Shown here one piece after another: positions 47,701 through 57,615 of a DNA stretch of 60,000 nucleotides (position 1 is its first letter; each line of letters starts with the position of its first letter). The position numbers were made by a program, and so were the translations under genes. The stretch lies in NCBI RefSeq assembly GCF_032854445.1, contig NC_088303.1, positions 11,603,501 through 11,663,500 of the forward strand. The letters run 5' to 3'. Source of the stretch: Liolophura sinensis. Taxonomy: Eukaryota; Mollusca; Polyplacophora; Chitonida; Chitonidae. The notes beneath the pieces are model-generated. The model did no database searches, was not told the origin of the DNA, and worked only from the letters and a program-made list of their open reading frames with translations.

Positions 47701-50700
47701 TTAACTATTGCCGAGCACTGATTAATTATATTAATTTAGCGGTAATTAGTGGCTCACACTTTTACCAGATGACCCTTTATATGTTTATAACAAATGTCGC
47801 TTTGTTTGAGAACATCGATCTCACTGTTGAGATTAATTACCATGGCTGTTAATAATTCCATTCATTCATTACTATTGATCACGATTCCATAATTTATTGC
47901 AGATATATCCGAAATTATATGAATAAAATAATACACCTGTAGAAACACAGAAACGTACGAATGTACCACTAAATTGGTGCATTGTATGATGACTTGTCAT
48001 GTGTAACATGTCTGGGCAAACCCGAACTTATGGGCATTTGTCTGGGCACACCCGAGGGTAAATGTATGGCCTTTTCGATAAAAGCATTAATTCCACGGGC
48101 GAGTCAAGTGTCACTTTCATGTTCATGTTGCGAAATGAATGACGTAACAGTATAATTGTATAGGAAACAGAGAGTGTTCAACGCCCGGTTGTTCAAAAAT
48201 ATCTAGTGACTTAATACTAGGTTTTACTTAAAACCAAGTCTTCGGTTTTGTATATAGCCGGCCAAACATTATAGTGTAACAGTAGAGCCTATATTAAATA
48301 TTAACTAAATCTGCAGCTGTACCATTTGGTCTTTCTGTACAAATGTTTTGGTTACTGTGTGTTGTTAAAATCGTAGCTCTACACTATGACTGACTTAATA
48401 TCGGTATTAACAAATACACTTTTAAACAACAGAACACAGTTGCGTAGAAAAATGTTAACATGACGTTTTATGAATATGCTCTTAAATACGTGTAGTAGTT
48501 TGTAACTCAAAACGCCGAGTCAGACATTCGTATATCACTCTGAAACAATGCTAAGGGCCATCCCAAGTCGATAATCGCTGAACCCATTTGCAAAACCACT
48601 TAAAGTTAGCATAACACCACTTTCCAAAGGAATATGTGCAAAATAATATGTAAGTAGTATGTAAAGCTGGGAAAATGTAATCTAATCACGAGAGAGGTAG
48701 TTTTCGCCGTTTTGCTAAGGTACCCTTTCCTATTTCAGCTGAACTGTACCGATGTCCAAAGGGTTTGAGCGGCAATATGGTGGCCTATCGAGATAAGTGT
48801 TACAGATTTGTGTCTACTGCGAAACACTGGGACCAGGCGCAGAATGACTGCCAAGTCAAGGGAGGTAACCTCGTACAGATACACGACCAATCCACACAGA
48901 ACTTCATCTACACGACGGCCAAATCCACTTTAGGATGGAGAGTCAATGGCATGTGGATTGGTGCCCACGACCAGCGGATCACCGAGAAATGGGAGTGGGT
49001 CATGGGTAAGGTCATTTTCATGTAGGTCACAATGTCCCCTCGCCGGCCCTCACCTGTCACAGTCGCTCAGGTTATTCTAGATTTAGGGGGTGGCCACTCT
49101 TCACATCACGAATCATTGTTGTTTGAGGGTAAAATTTAGATGTGTAAGCCTCAAAATTAACCTCATATTAATTCGTCCCATGAATTCTGTAATAGCGCAA
49201 TATTATTTTTGTAGGGCTGAAACAAGTTATTTTGTGTTTAGGCTTAGGCCTACGTCAAAACACGCGCCTAGTGAGATACAATGCCAGTGCGCTGAAAGTC
49301 TGTGAAAGGTTATGATAAGGTTGATAGCACTCTGAAGATATGTCCATGATGGCCAAGTGTTGTGTCCAAATTACAGCAGGGTAGATATCAGCTATACAAT
49401 TCAAAGCCACGCATTCCACATTTTACCCCGAAATGTTTTGTTACAATTTATAGATAATGGGTGCCAAAAACCACAAAATTCGTGATAAAATTTATTAATT
49501 TGACTTGTGTTTTACGACACACTCAAGAATATTTCACTTATACGATTTCGGCCAGCATTATGGTGGGTGGAAAGGTCAGAGCACCACAACTATACGCTGG
49601 TTGCTGCAAGACCTCCCCAGGGGCGACGAGAGAGGAAGCCAACATTAGCTGGACTTGAGCTCTTAACAACCGCATTGGTTACCATGGTGAATATCAATTT
49701 GAAAAGTTATACTGATATCCACTTGTTTTATCATGGATATTGTTAGTTTTGCCATCCTGTGTAATGAAACAAAATCTGAACAAAATGGCTACTAAACATG
49801 CTGAGTAAGGTGGGAAAGTCTGCGAGCAACCTGTGAATGGTTGTGGGTTTCCTCCGGGCTCTTCCCAGATTTCCTCCCACCATAATGCCGTCGTATAAGC
49901 GAAATATTCTTGAGTGCGGCGAAAAACACCATGCAAATAAATCAATAAATAAACACGCGGAAGATTGGAACAGGATGGATGTTAAAAAGCACAATGAATC
50001 GCAGCTTATTGAACTAAGACTTCGACACGGAGCCAGCCATCGTACCACGGTCCGTTGGCGGGTTAGGACACGTAGTTCATGGTATAAAGGTGTCTTTTCC
50101 CTTTCTTCAGGCAACCCGTCTACCACTGGTAGATCAATCACATGGTCTAATTGGGCGCCGGGTCAGCCGAGTTGTGGTTTGATCTGTGTGGAGCATTGTG
50201 GGCAGATGCGTTTTGACGACTATGGACGCTGGCATGACGTCCAGTGCCACGCTCGATTCCTCTTTAGCGAAGAGAAGTATCGCTTCTGTTGTATGTACGG
50301 TAAGTGCAGCAGATAAATTCTGATGAGATTATAAGTCAGTCTTATAATCTCAGACAGAGATGTCTTCTACAGATTCACCAATGTTTTGACAGTATTAGCC
50401 AAACATTCGATGTAAAGATGGCAGAAAGTGTTGATAACTCCTGTAAGGAAAAGGCTTGAAATCGATACAAGATGTATAACTTCAAAGCGGTATGACTAAC
50501 TCTTGACTGACCCAGATCACCATCTTCTCATGAACAGAACAACCTTATACTTAAACCCTGGCTTGTTGTCCAATTAATGATCCCACATTCAAGAAGAAAA
50601 CAGTAATCTTGTTTGATAGAAAGGTGTGTGCTAAAGAAAGAAGTTTGCTAAAGCTATTATACGCACACCAAGAAACCTAACCTTACAGACTTTATTGTCG

Positions 50701-53700
50701 CATTACGTCTAGCATCTAATAACAGATCAAGGTGCACACCTTACCAGCAAATCGCCGAACTCTGATTTGTTTCCCTATAGTCTTGGGCTTTTGCATCAAT
50801 GGAAGTTAAGGTTTCAACACGTGATTTTCGCGAATATTTAGGGGTTTTGTATAAATGTGTAAAGATATTTACATATGTAGGTTTTAAATATGCATGGACT
50901 GGGTAGTTGTTAATCTGAAGAAAATAAGAATAATAATTTGCTGTATTCAAGAGCAGTCTACTTTCTGTTTGATGCTAGAATGTATTGTGTTACTGCAGCC
51001 GATTATTGTGTCACTGGAACAGGCTATTCTGTTGAATATAGAACACATTACTTCCAAGACGACATTATGTTGAATATGACACCGTATCATGTTATAATAA
51101 CAAGATACAAATCAAGATCAGTCAGACAGAAGATTAGAATATGTCCTATACCATGAAAGTCTACTTCTAACAACTGCAATAAGGTTGTAGCCAAATGGTA
51201 TTGAGTATCTTGCTGAGATGGTGTTAATACTAGAAGAAATCAGTTTGCTTACTCAATTATTTCTTCACAGTTCACATGCTTATTATGACTTTCCGAACTA
51301 AACCAGTCAGTGTCATGTTATCTTTATTACAGATATGGGACCAAGAACCACAACGACCACAACGACAACGACAACAACTCCAACCACAGTGACAACCGTA
51401 GCGGCATCCGATTCCAGAACAAACGCGACCACAGAGAGTAGTTCATTAATGGAAAGTTCCACTCCTTCGTCTTCCACAGGACAAAACAACAATGTTGCTG
51501 TGGACAGTGGCTACTCCACACCTATCGCGGCTGTCGTCGGCGCTCAAGGTCAGTGATTCATGTACAAAATGGAGGTAATTATACTCTCTTACGTTGTTAT
51601 TCGATGATGTCTGATGGACTTCACTTGGTTTCATCGCCTGTCCACATAAAATGCCTCCTCGCGTGCTCAGTTGTATGGTTAATCCCTCACAAGTCACATG
51701 GTGGATTATGTTCCAACGTACAATCTAGTTAGGCAGCATGAGAGATGAATATATATGTAAGGACTGCATCACATGTTTCCAGTATATTATACTTGTGAAT
51801 ATTATAAAAAGGGAACAGTCCAGTTTAAGGATTTACTGCCATTTAGTTTTGAAAATAGCGTAATCATTTGCCGTGGTTTATATTGCTGCAGGAGCAGAGA
51901 GGAGGGAGTCACGAGATGGATCCATTGAGGGTAAGTCATGGGTTTTGGGGGGAATTATTTTTCCGAGGAAATTTCAAACTAATGCTTCACTGATATAACT
52001 GATATTGAGTACGCGGTATGATGAAGGATTACAGCTTTAAGACATGGTACTGTTTCTTTGCAAATATTTTCTAAAAGACCTCGTCAGATTGTTTTAGGAC
52101 AAGGTTTGAATTAATTTCCTTAACCTTGACGTTTGATCTTGACTTGTAAGCCATATGGTATAACAAGTCACAAAATGTGACGTCATAAAAATGTAACATA
52201 GTAAGTTGTCAGGCGTATGTTGAATAACATCATAGGTTGTGCTTGTGACGTAATCAATCCATATTGGCTATTTTAGGTGGTACGGTAGCTGGAATTGCTA
52301 TTGGATGTCTTGTGGCACTTTGCCTGTTGTTACTACTGCTTCTGGTGTTTATGAGAAGGTGAGTCAGCAACGCAAAACTAACTAATTCAGTCAAGTAAGA
52401 GATGATGTGCCCTTGTCTAGTTTTGGAAGCTCCAGATATGCATATGTGTTTTCTTCATATTATTGTACTTCGACGTCTATCCCGATTTTTGACGGTCATG
52501 AGAACATAATTTTACGTCTGCATCAATCTTAGTATTTCTTTATTGTATAATACATCAGTCTTATACGGCAAGGGTTCGAATGCCTGTTTCAAAGAATAGA
52601 TTAGTATTTATTTATTTACTTAAACCACAACAGCCAGAAAATTGGGCTCGCACTTTAAGTCTTAAGTCATGAATTGCAAGTGCTTAAAAAGACTAAGAAC
52701 AGGATAGAACTCAAATTCTGGTCGGTACATTTTCCGCTTGAACAAATCAGTAAACGAAGTTTAAACTTCCTAGAGCAAAACATTTTAACTGTAAATGTGT
52801 TTGAATTTTTGACTTACGCCTGAAGACGCTTGATAAACCTGGGTCCAGGGTAGAATCTGGCGGAAACACGGCATTTTATAATCTACCTGATAACCCTAAA
52901 ACCGCCCCCCTACCCCTCCCCCCTCCGACGTAGCCAAGACAACAGAAGGTAGATTTAACCGTTGTTCAAAGGCTAATCTTGCGAGACTGAAGCAGTCAGA
53001 ACTTCTGGATTGGGACGATAATCCAGGATAATGCATGTGATGATAATTGTGAACGTATAGCAGCTGTTGTTTGAGGTTATCAAGTGGGTAAATATTGCGA
53101 TATTTGGTAATTATCATGCCTTACAATCTGGAATTCTCAAACACCGACTTGAAGAAATGTTTTTACTGTCTGAATGACTAACTATGTTTTATTTCCTTTC
53201 TCTGTAAGCAGAAGAAAGCAGAAGAAAGAGGCAGAGAGCCCGTCGGACAACGCTCAGAACATGACCTATACGGGAGTCCTGAATGCCGCCGGGCCGAGTC
53301 TGGCCTACGTGAACCCTCAAGCCGAAAGGACCGCTTACCTGAACCCGGTCCTCTCCGTCAGAATGCCAGAAAAGTTCGAAGAAAAGTCAGAAAACCCTTA
53401 CAGCGAGTGTCTTGACAACGAGCACAACGCATGCGCAGCAGCAGCGGAAATGAGCGACGACGACCTGGCCTATTCGAAAGGCGTGTACGAGGACATCAAG
53501 CTGGATATGAAGTCGGAGTTGTCCGATGATTCCGATGACGATTTTGATCAGTTGAAAACAAAGACCCCGTCTGTGGAATACCTTCATGCAAGAAACCCTC
53601 CAACCACCAGAAACCCTCCAACCACCGGAAACCCCGAGGAGCCCATTGCCGTGCCGCCACGAAATTTGTTCACAGAAGAGCGCGAGCATGCCGACAACAT

Positions 53701-53749
53701 TTATGTTCCCATGGACACCAGTAACGAAGCTACCTCTCACTACCAATGA
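34258..53749 (+). CDS. C-type lectin receptor, type I membrane protein with phosphotyrosine-motif tail (7 coding exons)
   Basis: Coding exons: 34258-34324, 48739-49005, 50111-50299, 51333-51548, 51892-51930, 52277-52358 and 53212-53749. All have AG/GT borders; introns 1-5 are phase 1 and intron 6 is phase 2. The total is 1,398 nt, 465 residues. Domains: signal peptide (1-about 20), one C-type lectin domain (about 27-173), Thr/Ser-rich stalk (about 176-246), short charged linker (247-259), membrane helix (about 264-283), basic stop-transfer (RRRKQKK), cytoplasmic tail to 465 with nine tyrosines. The start is the first ATG after a 787-nt ATG-free stretch and has A at -3. Such receptors bind ligands outside the cell and recruit SH2 proteins inside. 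I do not recognise a named orthologue; an immune or phagocytic role is an inference. Confidence 0.85.
35168..35515 (+). mobile_element. SINE family B, full-length copy
   Basis: The head has an A-box-like agttggtagagcgtccgc and a B-box-like gatccaggatcaatcc. The body follows with aagaggaagttgtaacttcc, ggctcgggcggggcggctta and aaaagagcggtggaaatccg. The 3' end reads ttgagtacgacgttaaaccc and finishes in cactcactcact. It matches 25654-25984 in inverted orientation with about seven differences seen in roughly 330 bases. Confidence 0.92.
35650..35705. repeat. (GA)n microsatellite
   Basis: About 27 uninterrupted AG units in intron 1 of the lectin receptor. Confidence 0.98.
38625..38760 (+). mobile_element. 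SINE family A, 3' half
   Basis: Blocks caacaacctgcgaatggccg, gggtttcccccaggctctgc, cccaccataatgctggccgc, cgtcgtataagtaaaatatt and cttgagtagg are followed by a ttaaataaataaatc tail. The head is missing. Confidence 0.85.
39340..39537. repeat. Minisatellite, 40-bp unit, about five copies
   Basis: Units contain gatgttttattcacattgtg and gagatgtagggtgtaagg; the last two are almost identical at exactly 40-bp spacing and the earlier ones are more diverged. Confidence 0.85.
40375..40472 (+). mobile_element. SINE family A, 3' end
   Basis: ctcccacaataaggctggcc, gccgtcgtataagtgaaata, atcttgagtacggcgtaaaa and caccgatcaaataaataaat. Only the 3' domain and tail are present. Confidence 0.85.
44392..44470 (+). 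mobile_element. SINE family A, 3' end
   Basis: gccaccgttgtgtaagtgaa, atattcttgaggacagcgta and aaactctaatcaagtaaata with an AAATA tail. Only the 3' end is present. Confidence 0.75.
45365..45545 (+). mobile_element. tRNA-derived SINE, family D
   Basis: The head region has gcgctggctagctgtcaggc and a B-box-like cagcgttcgaatccagctct. The body has gtcaggcggtttggtgaa, gttgtctccggacactcggg and tttcatccacccatgatccc. The end reads aagttaaacaacaatcaatc. It differs from families A-C in its body. Confidence 0.6.
48739..50299 (+). CDS. Exons 2 and 3 of the lectin receptor: C-type lectin domain
   Basis: The domain is split by one phase-1 intron (49006-50110). Exon 2 (48739-49005) starts with C-P-K-G and holds DKCYRF, the W/A.NDC helix, a NLVQIHDQSTQNFI segment, MWIGAHDQ and WEWVMG. 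Exon 3 (50111-50299) continues with ITWSNWAPGQPS, cysteines, GRWHDVQC and FCCMYG. The conserved cysteine and tryptophan framework is present. The calcium/sugar motifs are altered: QPS in place of EPN or QPD and WHD in place of WND, so classical calcium-dependent sugar binding is uncertain. The intron contains two SINEs in opposite orientation. Confidence 0.9.
49492..49685 (-). mobile_element. SINE family A in intron 2 of the lectin receptor, antisense
   Basis: gtgttttacgacacactcaa, gaatatttcacttatacgat, ggccagcattatggtgggtg, aacattagctggacttgagc and cgcattggtt follow in family order on the plus strand, so the element is on the minus strand. The tail is short. Confidence 0.82.
49806..49955 (+). 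mobile_element. SINE family A in intron 2 of the lectin receptor, sense
   Basis: gtgggaaagtctgcgagcaa, cctgtgaatggttgtgggtt, cagatttcctcccaccataa, cgtcgtataagcgaaatatt, cttgagtgcggcgaaaaaca and a caaataaatcaataaat tail. It faces the copy at 49492-49685. Confidence 0.85.
50324..50352 (+). other. Perfect 12-bp hairpin just after the exon 3 donor
   Basis: tgagattataag, loop tcagt, cttataatctca. It starts 24 bases after the last exon 3 base, in intron 3 of the lectin receptor gene. Confidence 0.7.
51333..51548 (+). CDS. Exon 4 of the lectin receptor: Thr-rich stalk
   Basis: It encodes 72 residues (about 175-246) beginning DMGPR and then an uninterrupted run of ten threonines, more Thr/Pro/Ser, and one N-glycosylation-like NAT site. 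It is a mucin-like stalk that should be O-glycosylated and hold the lectin domain away from the membrane. The threonine run is coded by an acn trinucleotide repeat. Borders: attacag|atatggg and caag|gtcagt. Confidence 0.85.
51892..51930 (+). CDS. Exon 5 of the lectin receptor: 13-codon linker
   Basis: A 39-nt micro-exon, phase 1 at both ends, rich in charged residues (AERRESRDGSIEG). Borders ctgcag|gagcag and gagg|gtaagt are both good. It can be skipped without changing the frame, so alternative splicing is possible. Confidence 0.7.
52277..52358 (+). CDS. Exon 6 of the lectin receptor: transmembrane helix
   Basis: It encodes GTVAGIAIGCLVALC followed by a leucine run and VFMR, a single hydrophobic helix of about 20 residues, with the basic stop-transfer completed in exon 7. 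Acceptor ttttag and donor aag|gtgagt; it ends in phase 2, matching exon 7. Confidence 0.88.
53212..53749 (+). CDS. Exon 7 of the lectin receptor: cytoplasmic tail and stop
   Basis: It encodes residues 287-465 and TGA. Tyrosines lie at 306, 319, 329, 350, 374, 379, 410, 451 and 464. Y319 (YVNP) and Y329 (YLNP) fit the YxN motif bound by Grb2-type SH2 domains; Y451 (YVPM) fits the YxxM motif bound by PI3-kinase p85; Y379 (YEDI) resembles a Src-family SH2 site; Y306 (YTGVL) is ITIM-like but has Met at -2. Acidic stretches (SDDD, SDDSDDDFD) and a duplicated RNPPTT repeat follow. The large number of distinct motifs suggests an adaptor-recruiting tail. Confidence 0.88.
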
Positions 53750-55857
53750 GTGAGGATTGCTTTGAACCCGGTGGATTGTCTAACTCTGAAGAAGTTGTAC
53801 GTCCGTCATTTTTAAAGATGCCGGATTTTCGTGGACCGGAAGTATTTAGATTGGAACGGTGAAGAAAGAATCTCAACACATCTATACGATGCTGTGCAAA
53901 ATATTACCGCATTTCTGACATTTGAAATATCTTTATAAATGGTGGGTAATCCAGTAGCGAGAAGACTTACATTACTTTAGTGCTGTGATGATATGTAGGG
54001 CAAAACATATTACTGTACCCAAGAGTAGCATTGGAGTGATTACGGATGCCTTGAAAGGTTCATTGACCACTTACGTCACATGTGGTTACACATCAATGAC
54101 AAAGTACATATTTATCGCAAATCGCTCTGACACATGGACAAAGAACTTCGCCCTCAGACGCTAGGTTCGCGCTTCCTCGCGTTTCCGTTCAGCCAGAATC
54201 TCTGCTACTATCTGTTGTTTGGTTAACCTTCGCTCTCCACTATTCATGGCCACTGGAAAAGCACTGACAGAGGACCACAGCCTCTAGTATAGAAGCTTAG
54301 TAAAGTGAGATCTTAGCGACAAAACGCAGAAATGCAAGCCCAGTAAACTTCAGTGGTACATATAACTGTTACTTTGAGGCTTTTTTGGTCATAACCAAAT
54401 ACAGGTGTGTGATTTTGTGAGAGATTGGAGAATTTAGTTATTTTTTTGTGCTCAACTTAAAACGCTCATATTACCTGGTGCTAAATGTTTTTAAAAGTTG
54501 CACTACATCAATACACTAAGATCTGATTGCTTAAGCACACATAGCATGTGGCGAAAAATTGTCACAATGGAGCGGGAGGAAACACAGCAGACAACGACGC
54601 TTTTTTTTAAACTCCATTTGTATGCCATACCGACATTATACTGTTCATGGCGATCGACGATTACCAGAAACGTAGCCAAATGTTATGGTTGAAATGGAGT
54701 TCAGTATTGGAGAACGGTTTAAGCATTAAGCCTGGTTCTCCTGCCCGCCGGGCGTATGAGAACCTGGCTTAGGCTGGATCCTTTGAATTGGTGGCTGCTT
54801 CAGGCTGGGATATTTGTACTCAATGAACTACTTAAGGTCTTTTTCAGAATAGAAATATTTTTATCTTGTGAAGAATATCAATTTTGTACTTCGATCATTG
54901 CCTGTGCTGCATCATGGACCAACCCCACATTTCACCGCCTTTTTATAACCTGGGTACCCTAGAGGGGAGATAACTGTGTATATTCCGGCCATTGCCGTCT
55001 TAAGTGCTTTTTCAATTATTTGCAAAATGTATTTTGATGAATTTTTTGTAAATAGTGTATATCAAAATCAGATTACTTGAATATATGTGTTTTGCCGTTT
55101 TCAAATGTTTATTTTCCTGCTAAGACTTTAAATATTAAATGAACGTGGAAGTAATTGTTTCGTTATGTTTCGAAAGCTTCGTTATGTTTGAATTTGTGAA
55201 ACGTATATGAATATGTTAACTGCTATACAACGGTACGGTACAAAAGTACGGTACAGCGGAATGCGGTACAACTGCTCGGTACAACATTACAGTACTGCGG
55301 TACGATATTACGGTACAGCAGTACGGTGGAACGATTATGTGTACTCGACAAAAAAAAAAGACATAGAATGTCAAACTGTGGAATAGTACTACTAAGATGT
55401 TTTAGATGTTTTCTGAAACATTTTGTTAAATGTATTTTTATATTCATTTGGTTGTAATTTCCGAGCTTTACGGCAATGTATATATGGTATCACGACAAGC
55501 CAAGGGCTGAGCGCTCCAGTCTATCGCTTTTGGTCTACTTTAAAGAGGGGAATAATAGCACGCTATTGTATTTGAGGCGTATTTTAAACAGACCATCATA
55601 TGTTATGGGAAGGCGTGGCTATAGCAATATACCTTCTTATCATCAACGCCATAAACGTTACGTTTGAGTATCTGTCAGCACAGCCATGGCTTCATTCGGA
55701 TTACTTAGTAAAGAATGGTCAGATTCATATTTTAATGGATAATAGTTGTTGGCCGAGTATTTCTATGCACGACACTCACACGTAAATAAATCCACAATCA
55801 TTCTTTCTTTATTTTTCTAAATAAATACATTTGTAATAAACTATTGAAACTGAAAAT
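53750..55857 (+). other. Probable 3' UTR of the lectin receptor
   Basis: No coding region follows the stop. Two AATAAA signals at 55820-55825 and 55835-55840, followed by a GT-rich tgttgtatctgttgtctttt (55858-55877), form the best polyadenylation site, giving a 2.1-kb 3' UTR. An earlier ATTAAA at about 55134 is possible. A GGTAC-rich patch lies at 55228-55335. Confidence 0.4.
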
Positions 55858-56189
55858 GTTGTATCTGTTGTCTTTTCAGTGTTATCCGTTCACCTGTGAG
55901 TGACTGCCAGGCATTGTTGTCGCCAAGACAATGTAAGATACAGAAATGTAGATGTCCCTTGTGGTCGCACAAAGTCATTATTAGGACAGGGTGAACATGG
56001 ATAATTAAACTAAATGTCTTTAATTAAAGACGTTTAATATAAACATTGGTTTGATGAAATTTGGTTATATTCTGGCAGCGTTGATAGGAAAATTTCCTGA
56101 CACGTTTTTAAAGATGTCCTCAAGCTGAAATTAAAATCTTGGATTTAGTTTTGCAACACTGGTTCGACAACAAAGCATTGGTGGTATAA

Positions 56190-56520
56190 TAATAATACAA
56201 AGTCTGTTGGGGGAAATCATGGGAAGTTCAAGAACATGCTATTGTCCAGTTACCCTCTCATTGTGGGTTAAATGCAAAGGCTTAAACTGTCTTGTGAAAT
56301 AAGGTGAGATCAGCGAGAAAATTATTAGTCGTAGCTCAAATACGATGCTGCGGATAACATACAATCTGGTGCAAATTACACATTGCTATAGCTCTCACTG
56401 TTTTCGATTTGCAGGTCACATAAATAAAGTAACTTCAAAGCCTTAAAATTAGTTTCGTCTTAAAAAGGTACAAACACAGACACATAACAAAAGCAGATTC
56501 GGAACGACAGGTCTAAATAC
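56190..56520 (+). repeat. Dispersed repeat of unknown family, copy 2
   Basis: It is similar in order and orientation to 170-530: attgtccagttaccc, tctggtgcaaattac, tatagctctcactgttt, acaaacacagacacataac and aagcagattcggaacgac. Identity is moderate, so this is an old family. Confidence 0.55.
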
Positions 56521-56682
56521 GCGGAATATATTAAATTTTTATAAATGAAACAGATATCCGTGCAGCAATCGTCAACTAAAGTGGATGTTCCGGATCAATA
56601 ATTGCAAGAACAACGTTCAATACAAACAACCAAAGAACTATAAGAAAGTACCCATATATATATTAAGAAATTATAGCCGAGG

Positions 56683-57487
56683 TATATGAAGAGAATCCGT
56701 CAACAAACGTGATGCTTGTCAACTTAAAACCTAATACAATCATCCGTATGAACAGAATCCGTCAACAAACGTGATGCTTGCCATCTTATAACCTAATAGT
56801 CATCCGTATGAAGAGAATCCGTCAACAAACGTGATGCTTGCCACCTTATAACCTAATACAGTCATCCGTATGGAGAGAATCCGTCAACAAACGTGATGCT
56901 TGCCATCTTATAACCTAATACAGTCCTGCGTATGAAGAGAATCCGTCAACAAACGTGATGCTTGCCACCTTATAACCTAATACAGTCATCCGTATGAAGA
57001 GAATCCGTCAACAAACGTGATGCTTGCCATCTTATAACCTAATACAGTCATCCGTATGAAGAGAATCCGTCAACAAACGTGATGCTTGCCATCTTATAAC
57101 CTAATACAGTCATCCGTATGAAGAGAATCCGTCAACAAACGTGATGCTTGCCATCTTATAACGTAATACAATCATCCGTATGAAGAGAATCCGTCAACAA
57201 ACATGATGCTTGCCACCTTATAACGTAATACAGTCATCCGTATGAAGAGAATCCGTCAACAAACGTGATGCTTGTCAACTTATAACCTAATACAGTCATG
57301 CGTATGAAGAGAATCCGTCAACAAACGTGATGCTTGCCATCTTATAACCTAATACAGTCATCCGTATGAAGAGAATCCGTCAACAAACGTGATGCTTTCC
57401 ATATTATAACCTAATACAGTCATCCGTATGAAGAGAATCCGTCAACAAACGTGATGCTTGTCAACTTATAATCTAATACAGTCATCC
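56683..57487. repeat. Minisatellite, 62-bp unit, 13 copies
   Basis: The core gagaatccgtcaacaaacgt recurs 13 times (gtcaac at 56699, 56761, 56821, 56883, then every 62 bp to 57441). Each is followed by gatgcttgccatcttataac, ctaatacagtcatccgtatg. Copies are highly similar, indicating recent homogenisation. Confidence 0.97.
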
Positions 57488-57519
57488 TGGATCAAATTTT
57501 AAACTTAAAGGCGTATAGA

Positions 57520-57615
57520 TGGCCTTGGGTGATCCCCGGTTTTCTTTAACCATAACGCTTGCAGTCCTCGTGTAAGTGAAATATCCTTGAGTTTAGCGTA
57601 AAACCCCAATGTAAC
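57520..57615 (+). mobile_element. SINE family A, 3' end
   Basis: gggtgatccccggttttctt, cttgcagtcctcgtgtaagt, gaaatatccttgagtttagc and gtaaaaccccaatgtaacag. Directly right of the 62-bp array; the tail is eroded. Confidence 0.7.

Larger units (their letters stand above)
34326..48738 (+). other. Intron 1 of the lectin receptor (14.4 kb)
   Basis: It runs from gtacgt to a pyrimidine-rich ttcctatttcag. No other gene was recognised inside. It carries SINE family B (35168), SINE family A copies (38625, 40375, 44392), a tRNA-headed SINE (45365), a (GA)n tract (35650), a 40-bp minisatellite (39340) and a short G-rich run at about 44590. The open frames at 40671, 46407 and 47259 lack motifs and splice support. 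Confidence 0.6.

Noticed and set aside
53387-53746. Minus-strand 119-residue frame
   Set aside because: Shadow of the receptor cytoplasmic-tail exon.
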